Assembly: GCA_035273665.1 (NCBI GenBank) | Contig: DATEOW010000056.1 | Span: 1-8,378 of the forward strand | Source: DATEEW01 sp035273665 | GTDB taxonomy: Bacteria > Pseudomonadota > Gammaproteobacteria > Burkholderiales > SG8-39 | Direction of reading: 5' to 3' | DNA: 8,378 nucleotides | Shown here: one piece after another, positions 1 to 6,086 of the stretch | How positions within the stretch are numbered: the stretch's first letter is position 1 | Layout: each line of letters begins with the position of its first letter | Made by a program: the position numbers and the translations under genes | The notes under the pieces: generated by a model | Seen by the model: only the letters and a program-made list of their open reading frames with translations | Databases searched by the model: none | What the model was told of the DNA's origin: nothing

Positions 1-39
1 AACAAGGCCGTGCTGCACTCGGCCAGCAATGTGCGCTAA
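1..39 (+). CDS. 3' end of an unidentified upstream gene (partial)
   Basis: An open frame enters from the left edge and ends with TAA at 37-39. Only 12 codons are visible (ending in ...HSASNVR), too few to identify a family. The frame runs in the same direction as fadD, and 53 bases separate its stop from the fadD start, so the two could be cotranscribed. It is called a gene end because it stops just before a gene with a good ribosome binding site, but random open sequence of this length cannot be excluded. Confidence 0.35.
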   Translation, partial: NKAVLHSASNVR

Positions 40-92
40 CTGCGTCGCGTACAACATCGATAGATTGACAGCGCAGTACCGAGGAGAAGATC

Positions 93-1766
93 GTGGAGCG
101 AATCTGGCTTGAGAGCTATCCCCCCGGCGTTCCCGCCGACATCGATCTAAGCGGATTGCGTTCGGTCGGAAGCGTGTTCGAGGACAGCTGCCGCACCTAC
201 GCGAATCGCCCGGCCTACACGCACATGGGGCGTACGCTCCGCTATGCGGATCTGGAAGAGTCGACGAGCGCGTTCGGCGGATGGCTCCAATCATTGGGTT
301 TGAAGCGCGGCGCACGCGTCGCCTTGATGATGCCGAACGTATTGCAATATCCGATCGGGATATTCGGCACCTTGCGTGCCGGCTACACCGTCGTCAATTG
401 CAATCCGCTCTATACGGGGCGGGAACTCGAACACCAACTGATCGATTCGGGTGCTGAAGTAATCGTCATTCTGGAAAACTTCGCGCATACCTTGGCACAG
501 GTGATTGCGCAAACGCCGGTCAAGCACGTCGTGATTGCGAGCATGGGCGATATGCTCGGATTGAAGGGCGGCCTGGTGAATTTCGTCGTCCGGCACGTGA
601 AAAAAATGGTGCCCGCCTATGATTTGCCCGGCGCTTTGCGTTGGAACGACATTCTCGCGGCCGGTAAACGCGCCAGCTTTCAGTCGGTCGATTCGGATCT
701 GGAAGACATCGCCTTTTTGCAATACACGGGGGGCACGACCGGCGTGGCGAAAGGGGCGATGCTGTCCCATAAAAACATCGTCGCCAATATGCTGCAGGCC
801 GAAGCCTGGTTGAAACCTTTTTTTTCCAGCACACAGAACGAAGTCGTGATCACGGCGCTGCCGCTGTATCACATCTTTTCTCTCACGGTGAATTGCCTGC
901 TCTTTATCAAATGTGGCGGCTCCGGCGTTTTGATCACGAACCCGCGCGACATACCGGGTTTGATCAAAGAGCTCGGCAAACACCGCTTCACCGTCTTTCC
1001 CGCAGTGAACACCTTGTACAACGCGCTGCTCAATCATCCCGATTTCGCCAAGCTGGATTTCAGCCATTTGCGCGTGTCGCTCGGGGGCGGGATGGCCGTG
1101 CAAAAACAAGTCGCGGACCGCTGGCAGGAAGTGACGGGCTGTGTGGTCGCCGAAGCCTATGGCCTTACGGAAACGTCGCCGGGTGCCGTAGTGAATCCAC
1201 TAGATGTGCCCCAGTGGACCGGATACATCGGCGTGCCGATCTCATCCACCAATGTCGAAATTCGCGACGACGAAGGGAAAGCGGTCCCGCTCGGCCAGCC
1301 CGGCGAGATTTGTATTCAGGGGCCGCAAGTAATGACTGGGTATTGGAACCGCCCGGATGAAACTGCCATGGTGATGCACCCCGACGGATTTTTTGCGTCC
1401 GGCGATATCGGCACCATGAATGAGCAGGGTTATATCAAGGTGGTCGATCGCAAGAAAGACATGATTTCAGTCTCCGGCTTCAAGGTATTTCCCAATGAAG
1501 TGGAGGCCGAATGCGCGCTTCATCCGGGAGTGCTCGAGTGCGCTGCGGTCGGCGTACCGGACGAACATTCAGGTGAGACGGTCAAGGTTTACGTCGTCAA
1601 ACGCGATCCCAATTTAAGCGAAGAGGCGGTGCGCGAACATCTGCATGACCGGTTGACGAATTACAAGCGACCCAAATACGTCGAGTTCCGGGACACGCTG
1701 CCGAAGAGCAACGTCGGCAAAATCTTGCGCCGCGAATTGCGCGATGAGGAATTAAAAAAGGTTTAA
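93..1766 (+). CDS. fadD: Long-chain fatty acid--CoA ligase FadD
   Basis: Activates long-chain fatty acids to acyl-CoA in two steps, via an acyl-adenylate, at the inner face of the cytoplasmic membrane; this is the entry to beta-oxidation. The 557-residue product matches E. coli FadD (561 residues, from memory) nearly end to end. Visible motifs of the ANL superfamily are the ATP-binding loop YTGGTTGVAKG (211-221), ALPLYHIF (255-262), the adenine-site YGLTE (356-360), and the fatty-acyl-CoA-synthetase signature around GDIG...DRKKDMI (437-458). The C-terminal PKSNVGKILRREL (537-549) carries the catalytic lysine K543. The start is GTG at 93, chosen because AGGAG (82-86) lies 6 bases upstream and the N-terminus (MERIWLESYP) aligns with E. 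coli FadD. The stop codon overlaps that of the convergent DoxX gene. The gene looks intact. Confidence 0.97.
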   Translation: MERIWLESYPPGVPADIDLSGLRSVGSVFEDSCRTYANRPAYTHMGRTLRYADLEESTSAFGGWLQSLGLKRGARVALMMPNVLQYPIGIFGTLRAGYTVVNCNPLYTGRELEHQLIDSGAEVIVILENFAHTLAQVIAQTPVKHVVIASMGDMLGLKGGLVNFVVRHVKKMVPAYDLPGALRWNDILAAGKRASFQSVDSDLEDIAFLQYTGGTTGVAKGAMLSHKNIVANMLQAEAWLKPFFSSTQNEVVITALPLYHIFSLTVNCLLFIKCGGSGVLITNPRDIPGLIKELGKHRFTVFPAVNTLYNALLNHPDFAKLDFSHLRVSLGGGMAVQKQVADRWQEVTGCVVAEAYGLTETSPGAVVNPLDVPQWTGYIGVPISSTNVEIRDDEGKAVPLGQPGEICIQGPQVMTGYWNRPDETAMVMHPDGFFASGDIGTMNEQGYIKVVDRKKDMISVSGFKVFPNEVEAECALHPGVLECAAVGVPDEHSGETVKVYVVKRDPNLSEEAVREHLHDRLTNYKRPKYVEFRDTLPKSNVGKILRRELRDEELKKV

Positions 1767-2230
1767 GTGCTTCGCGGCATGCAGCGCTTGCAGATCAATG
1801 CATCGACCGAGATGCGGCCCGGACCGTGAAGGAGCGTCACGAGCAGCAACACCCCCCACATGACATGCTGGAAGAGCGCCGCTTCAGCGTTCTGCAAAAA
1901 GCTCCAGTAAGAAACCACCGCCATGAGATTCACGACACTTAAGCCGAGTGCGCCAAGGCGGGCCGCAAGTCCGAGCGCGAGCAACACAGGAAAGACCAGC
2001 TCACCAAAAGTGCCCAATATCGCCGCGAGTTGCGGCGGCAGTAAGGGCACGGCGTATTCCTCTTGAAAAAGGAAAAGCGTCGAGTCCCAGTCCCTGATTT
2101 TTGTCAGCCCCGCCATGAAGAAAATCTTTGCGACGTAGAGCCTGATGCCAAGGTCAAGCAGATCCGCGAGGATATGACGCGGTCCTTCCAAAGCTTTTAA
2201 TTTGCTCATGGCGGCGCAGGCATTTTTCAT
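1763..2230 (-). CDS. DoxX family membrane protein, last gene of the bufferin-type operon
   Basis: A 155-residue integral membrane protein with four likely membrane helices (about residues 27-45, 66-88, 91-110 and 120-138), the usual DoxX architecture. The first helix contains the typical R-x(8)-F-x-x-AGLTKI stretch (30-46). DoxX proteins form a broad family of small membrane proteins linked to redox or electron-transfer roles. In Hvf/bufferin loci they are a recurrent fourth component (HvfD or BufD type) whose exact role I cannot state. The ATG at 2230 overlaps the TGA of bufC in an ATGA arrangement, which points to translational coupling. A GAGGA stretch lies about 9 bases upstream, inside bufC. 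A second in-frame ATG at 2209 is possible. The TAA stop shares the palindrome TTAA with the fadD stop. Confidence 0.9.
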   Translation of the reverse strand: MKNACAAMSKLKALEGPRHILADLLDLGIRLYVAKIFFMAGLTKIRDWDSTLFLFQEEYAVPLLPPQLAAILGTFGELVFPVLLALGLAARLGALGLSVVNLMAVVSYWSFLQNAEAALFQHVMWGVLLLVTLLHGPGRISVDALICKRCMPRST

Positions 2231-3027
2231 GGCGATTCTTCCTCAACATGACAGGCGACAAATAATCCGGCTTCGATCGCTTGAGCGAGCGCGCGACCTA
2301 AATCGAAGGATGGGTCTTGCAGCAGCGCTTTCTCCAGAGCGCCGCCGAGCGTGGCGCCACCTTTCAGTGCAAGCAAGAACGCATGGTCCGATGCATCAAT
2401 AGCGCTCACAGTGACGCGCCATTGTGGACGTTGGACGATGGCGTGATACGGACCTTTGTCGAAGTCGACTTCAAAGGCCCCGGTGTAGTTGTCTTGATGA
2501 ATTTCCCAAATACTTGCAATGGGGTATTCGGAGCGCAACAAAGCGAACGCCGCTTGGAAATTGAAGCGCAGCAGCGCGTGATTGTCCGCCGGGGTATTGG
2601 CGATCGCTTCCAAGGGAAGGGAAGGCGCATCTGCAGCATAGTGCGCGCGATGGACCGCCCATTCCAGGTGAGCGATGTCGGCGAGATAGGGAAGTTCGGC
2701 AGCCGCTTCGAAGCCGCGTAAAAAAGTCCCCAGGTGTTCTCCGAATTCGTTGAGATCGCCGCTCTGCGAGGGATGCGCATGCATATAGCGGCGCGCCAGG
2801 GCGACAAAAAAATCTTCGCCGACGATTTGTTGGAGTACCGGATAGGCCGCTTGCAAGGCTTTGCTGCGCGCGGCAAGCACATTGCCGCGATATAAGGCGA
2901 GGCGGCGCTCGACGCTTTCCGCCTCTCCGATGAATTGAGCGATTGCCGCTGCGCTTTTGCTGCCGTCTCTCAGCGCCTCCGCAAAGCGCGTTTGCAGGTC
3001 GAGATGCGGCGCGTCAGGCGGTAACAT
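2227..3027 (-). CDS. bufC: DUF2063 (HvfC/BufC-type) partner protein of the MNIO enzyme
   Basis: A 266-residue soluble protein without a signal peptide. The N-terminal half is helical and carries the DUF2063 hallmarks LALYRGNVLAARSKAL (43-58), a YPVLQQIVGEDFF segment (62-74), and DLNEFGEHL (91-99) followed by LPYLADIAHLEWAVHRA (112-128). The C-terminal half (about 150-266) is the more variable domain seen in fused HvfC/BufC proteins. In characterised systems this protein assists the DUF692 enzyme, probably by binding the precursor peptide; here that is inferred from family and position. The start is placed at ATG 3027, giving a 14-base overlap with the end of bufB. A TTG at 3039 would add four residues and lengthen the overlap to 26 bases. 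Neither has a clear ribosome binding site, so coupling to bufB is likely. The 3' end overlaps the DoxX start by 4 bases. Confidence 0.9.
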   Translation of the reverse strand: MLPPDAPHLDLQTRFAEALRDGSKSAAAIAQFIGEAESVERRLALYRGNVLAARSKALQAAYPVLQQIVGEDFFVALARRYMHAHPSQSGDLNEFGEHLGTFLRGFEAAAELPYLADIAHLEWAVHRAHYAADAPSLPLEAIANTPADNHALLRFNFQAAFALLRSEYPIASIWEIHQDNYTGAFEVDFDKGPYHAIVQRPQWRVTVSAIDASDHAFLLALKGGATLGGALEKALLQDPSFDLGRALAQAIEAGLFVACHVEEESP

Positions 3028-3865
3028 GAATGTGCGCAATACGATCTGCGTGCCGCGCTTCGTTCAACAGCACGTCCAGCGCCGGCACATCGGTGTCCCA
3101 TTCGATCAGGGTCGGCACGGCGCCAAAACGTTCGCAGGCGGCCTTATACAATTTCCAGACCGGCTCGGAAACGCGCGAGCCATGATCGTCGATCAAGCAG
3201 TCTTCGCCTTGAGAATGGCCTGCCAGATGCATCTCGCTTACCGCTTCAATCGGTATGAGATCAAGCGCGCAGTGTGCATCGAAGCCATGGTTGATCGCGT
3301 TGACGTAAATGTTGTTGATGTCGAGCAGAATGCCGCAGCCCGAACGTTTTGAAAGCGCCGCAAGAAATTCAAACTCGTCTTGCGAGGCGCGGTAGGCGAG
3401 ATAGGTCGAGATGTTTTCCACGAGTATCCGGCGGCCCAAGGTGTTTTGCACCTGGTCCACACGAGTGCACGTCAGCGCCAATGCTTCTTCGGTGTAGGGG
3501 AGGGGAAGCAGGTCGTTGAAGTGTTGCCCGCCATGCGCGCCCCAGCAAAGATGCTCGGAAACGAAGGCCGGCTCCATGCGATCGACCAGCGTCTTCAATT
3601 TGTTCAGATGTGTTTCGCGCAAGCCGTCGGCGGAGCCCAAGGACAATCCAACGCCATGCAGACTCAAGGGATAACGGGCGCGCACTTGTTCGAGTACATG
3701 CAAGTCGTAGCCGCCATCGCCGAAATAGTTTTCGCTATGAACTTCAAGCCACGCTGCTTCCGGCGAGCCTTGCAGGAAATCGCGGTAATGCGCCGCGCGC
3801 AATCCGATGCCCGCGCCTTGCGGTGCATTTGAGCTTCGAGCTTCGGATTGAACGCGTTGCAACAT
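3014..3865 (-). CDS. bufB: DUF692 multinuclear non-heme iron oxidative (MNIO) enzyme, BufB type
   Basis: A 283-residue TIM-barrel enzyme of the DUF692/MbnB family, which uses two or three iron ions and oxygen to modify cysteines in precursor peptides. Conserved blocks run in order: GIGLRAAHY (19-27), EVHSENYF (41-48), LSLHGVGLSLGS (67-78), SEHLCW (103-108), LVENIS (148-153), LLDINNIYVNA (180-190), EMHLAGH (211-217) and IEWD (254-257). The histidines, acidic residues and asparagines in these blocks are those expected to hold the metals; I did not assign individual ligands. The start is ATG 3865, two bases after the precursor gene's stop codon. There is no Shine-Dalgarno motif in front of it, only CCAAAAAAATAAGC, so translation probably depends on ribosomes finishing bufA. 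The expected substrate is the adjacent four-cysteine peptide. Confidence 0.95.
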   Translation of the reverse strand: MLQRVQSEARSSNAPQGAGIGLRAAHYRDFLQGSPEAAWLEVHSENYFGDGGYDLHVLEQVRARYPLSLHGVGLSLGSADGLRETHLNKLKTLVDRMEPAFVSEHLCWGAHGGQHFNDLLPLPYTEEALALTCTRVDQVQNTLGRRILVENISTYLAYRASQDEFEFLAALSKRSGCGILLDINNIYVNAINHGFDAHCALDLIPIEAVSEMHLAGHSQGEDCLIDDHGSRVSEPVWKLYKAACERFGAVPTLIEWDTDVPALDVLLNEARHADRIAHIHVTA

Positions 3866-3867
3866 GC

Positions 3868-4128
3868 TTATTTTTTTGGAGCGGGGACTTTGCCGCCCAT
3901 TTTTTCGCAAGTGCCTTTGGGCACATGTTTCCATTCGTTGGGGTCGTTGTCGGCTTTGGCTTGACCGGCGCAAGAGTGCGAACCGTTGGCCGAAGCGCAA
4001 TCGTTCTGACCGGCTTTGGCGACACCTAAACACTTTTCCATGCCTTCTTTGTTGGCGAAAGCGGCGGACGAGGTGCCCAGCGCAAGCAAACCGGCAAGGG
4101 CGGAACTGATGAGCAGTTGGCGATCCAT
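3868..4128 (-). CDS. bufA: DUF2282 small secreted peptide, bufferin-type RiPP precursor
   Basis: An 86-residue precursor. Residues 1-25 form a Sec signal peptide with a hydrophobic core (LLISSALAGLLALG) and an AFA cleavage site before N26, so the product should reach the periplasm. The mature part of about 61 residues has four cysteines: C33 and C44 in EGMEKCLGVAKAGQNDCA (28-45), C53 in HSCAGQ (51-56) and C74 in WKHVPKGTCEK (66-76). This is the pattern of DUF2282 bufferin-1 peptides. In characterised bufferins, cysteines are converted by the MNIO enzyme into copper-binding heterocycles, as I recall thiooxazoles; modification here is inferred. The start is ATG 4128, preceded by an ideal AAGGAG with 6-base spacing. 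The gene heads the operon and is the only one in it with a strong ribosome binding site, fitting a product needed in excess. It ends with two AAA lysine codons and TAA. Confidence 0.94.
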   Translation of the reverse strand: MDRQLLISSALAGLLALGTSSAAFANKEGMEKCLGVAKAGQNDCASANGSHSCAGQAKADNDPNEWKHVPKGTCEKMGGKVPAPKK

Positions 4129-4132
4129 ATTT

Positions 4133-4140
4133 CTCTCCTT
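4133..4140 (-). promoter_or_regulatory. Strong ribosome binding site of bufA
   Basis: On the minus strand the sequence reads AAGGAGAG, with 6 bases between AAGGAG and the ATG at 4128. It fixes the precursor start at residue MDRQ, in front of a proper signal peptide. The same frame stays open another 240 bases upstream, but that extension lacks such a site and would bury the signal peptide. Confidence 0.8.
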
Positions 4141-4264
4141 GAATGATTGAGTGTGGTGCCGGCAAATCCCGCCGACCCGTCTTTTACGGCGAGCGCCCGG
4201 ATTTGGATGTGACCCCCGGAAGCCGATAAGATGGGCGCCGCATTCTTGCATATCGACCCACCCT

Positions 4265-5680
4265 TTGCCTTCCCCCTTTGAATTACCCGCCTTGCGGCGC
4301 GACGCCCAAGGGCGCGCACATGTCAGCCTTCCCGCCGTACTGGCGTTGGCGGCGCCCTTGTTCATCAATACGGGCGTTCAATCGCTGTTGTCTTTAACGG
4401 ACACTTGGTTTATCGGCCGGCTTTCCACGCAGGCAACGGCCGCCATGGGCGCGACCTATTTTCTGGTCCTGGTGTTCATATTATTGTTCGGCGGTATCGG
4501 CATGGGCGTTCAAACCCGGGTCGCGCAGGCTTATGGCGCCCGCAGGCGAACAAGAGCGGGCGCCGCCGTATGGACTGGGATGTGGGCGGCTTTAATCACG
4601 ATTCCGCCTTTCGTTCTGCTTGCTTACGCCGGCGATGTTCTGTTGAGGCCGTTCGGCCTTGAGCCGGAAATCCACCAGCTCGCGCTGGAATACTGGTGGC
4701 CGCGGGTGATCGGCGGCCCAATGGCGGTCGCTTACTGGGTGTTGACCGCCTTTTTCAACGGCATCGGTCGTACGCGAGTAACGCTCGCTGTTGCGCTCAT
4801 CACGGCAGTTCTCAACGCGGTTCTGAATGAATTCTTCATGTTTCACCTGGACATGGGAATGGCGGGCGCCGCTTGGGGTACGACAGTGTCGGTCGGCATC
4901 GCTGTCATCATCACCCTGGGACTGTTTGTGAACGAAAGAAACCATCGGGAATTCCGTACCCGACTGACGTGGCGCCCGAAGATGCTGCGCATTTGGCGCG
5001 CGACGCTCTTGGGTTTCCCCATGGGCTTGTCCATCGCAGTGGATCTGATCGGCCTATCGCTGTTTCAATTAATGCAAGTCCGTCTAGGGCCCGTAGATGG
5101 CGCAGCGACGCAGATCGCCATGATGATGACTTCAATCGCCTATATGCCGGCGGTCGGTTTTGGTATTGCCGGGACTACGCTCGTCGGGCAATCGATCGGC
5201 GCCGGCAATAAAGACTGGGCTATGCGTGTGGGCAACGTGACGATCTTGCTGTCGGTCATTTATATGGGATGCATCGGCATACTGTTGGCTGCGACTGCAG
5301 CGTGGACCTTGCCGCTTTTCGTTTCCAGCGGCGATGCATATGCGATGCAAGTCATTCAACTCGCGCAAACCTTGTTATGGTTGGCCGCGTGCTATCAGAT
5401 TTTTGATGGCATGAACCTCGGTAGTGCGTTCTGTCTTCGAGGCGCAGGCGATGTTCGTGTGCCGGCAGTGTTGATTGTCGGATTATCTTGGTTCGGCTTT
5501 GTGCCGTTGGCGCATGCGCTGACTTTTGGGCCAGGACAAGGTTGGGTTTCATGGCTGCCGCAATTGGGTTGGGGTGCGACGGGCGGTTGGATCGCCGCCG
5601 TAATTTATTGCTGCGCGCTGGGCCTCATGCTTTTTGCTCGGTGGCGTTCGGGGGCCTGGCGAAAAATTGTGCTGCGTTAG
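4265..5680 (+). CDS. MATE family multidrug/cation efflux transporter
   Basis: A polytopic inner-membrane antiporter of the multidrug and toxic compound extrusion family, exporting organic cations or drugs against an H+ or Na+ gradient; the substrate cannot be read from the sequence. With the start used here it has 471 residues and about 12 membrane helices in two similar halves. The first half has LTDTWFIGRLS (44-54), GMGVQTRVAQAYGA (79-92) and FNGIGRTR (164-171). The second repeats the pattern with TTLVGQSIGAGN (304-315) and LRGAGDVRVP (391-400). The start is uncertain. TTG at 4265 gives a normal length and begins just before the conserved-looking LPALRRDAQGRAHV. A GTG at 4151 would add 38 residues rich in Arg, Pro and Cys that do not look like a MATE N-terminus. 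Neither has a ribosome binding site. It is divergent from the buf operon; a functional link is only speculation. Confidence 0.9.
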   Translation: MPSPFELPALRRDAQGRAHVSLPAVLALAAPLFINTGVQSLLSLTDTWFIGRLSTQATAAMGATYFLVLVFILLFGGIGMGVQTRVAQAYGARRRTRAGAAVWTGMWAALITIPPFVLLAYAGDVLLRPFGLEPEIHQLALEYWWPRVIGGPMAVAYWVLTAFFNGIGRTRVTLAVALITAVLNAVLNEFFMFHLDMGMAGAAWGTTVSVGIAVIITLGLFVNERNHREFRTRLTWRPKMLRIWRATLLGFPMGLSIAVDLIGLSLFQLMQVRLGPVDGAATQIAMMMTSIAYMPAVGFGIAGTTLVGQSIGAGNKDWAMRVGNVTILLSVIYMGCIGILLAATAAWTLPLFVSSGDAYAMQVIQLAQTLLWLAACYQIFDGMNLGSAFCLRGAGDVRVPAVLIVGLSWFGFVPLAHALTFGPGQGWVSWLPQLGWGATGGWIAAVIYCCALGLMLFARWRSGAWRKIVLR

Positions 5681-5729
5681 CGCAAACCACTACACTGGAT
5701 AGCAGCCAACAACAAAGAATGAGGTTTTC

Positions 5730-6086
5730 GTGCGTTTATCTCTTCTGTGCTTCCTCATTGGTTTCCACTGTTTCGCTGTTGCGCAGTCGCCCGCCGGTTT
5801 GCCCGCAGTCTCTGCTCAGACCTGCGGAAAACTATTCGGCGCAAAGCAAACGGCGATGCGTTTACGTGCCGGTGGTTTTTCCGAGAAACAAACACTAGAA
5901 GAGACGCTGAATCGCCCTGAATGGCACGACGCCACAAGGGACGAGGTGGTGTGGGCCGTACGCATCGTCGACGAGGTCTACGCCCAACCGGAGCAGGAAA
6001 CCTCGCAAGTCGTGCGGGAATGTCGCGCTAAAGCGCAAGGCTTAAATACGCCCGAACCTTTGCAACTTCCCGCCGACCTCAAGTGA
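5730..6086 (+). CDS. Small secreted two-cysteine protein, function unknown
   Basis: A 118-residue protein whose first 18 residues form a signal peptide (hydrophobic LLCFLIGFHCFAVA, cleavage after AVA before Q19), so it should be periplasmic. The mature part of about 100 residues is mostly helical and has two cysteines, C32 near the start (QTCGKLFGAK) and C98 near the end (VVRECRAKA), placed as if to form a disulfide that closes a helical bundle. I know this pattern from small uncharacterised periplasmic proteins of proteobacteria but cannot name a family. The start is GTG 5730, supported by GAGG at 5721-5724 with 5-base spacing. It lies 49 bases after the MATE stop in the same direction and may be cotranscribed. 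The TGA stop directly abuts the phhA stop. Confidence 0.75.
   Translation: MRLSLLCFLIGFHCFAVAQSPAGLPAVSAQTCGKLFGAKQTAMRLRAGGFSEKQTLEETLNRPEWHDATRDEVVWAVRIVDEVYAQPEQETSQVVRECRAKAQGLNTPEPLQLPADLK

Noticed and set aside
65..93. TTGACA at 65-70 as a -35 box for fadD.
   Set aside because: No -10-like sequence lies at the right spacing (88-93 reads AGATCG), and a start there would remove the ribosome binding site from the transcript.
291..1109. A 272-codon open frame on the minus strand inside fadD.
   Set aside because: It lies wholly antisense to a clear fadD, its product is rich in His, Gln and Arg without recognisable motifs, and high-GC genes often leave such frames open.
3380..4029. Plus-strand open frames of 139 and 150 codons opposite bufA and bufB.
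   Set aside because: They mirror the conserved MNIO and precursor frames, lack ribosome binding sites and show no protein motifs.
4151..4264. N-terminal extension of the MATE protein from GTG 4151.
   Set aside because: The 38 added residues are Arg/Pro/Cys-rich and unlike a MATE N-terminus, no ribosome binding site precedes the GTG, and the extension would fill the region needed for the divergent buf promoter. It is not fully excluded.
5666..5696. TTGTGC...TACACT as a promoter for the small secreted protein.
   Set aside because: Both boxes are weak matches, and the gene may simply be read through from the MATE gene.
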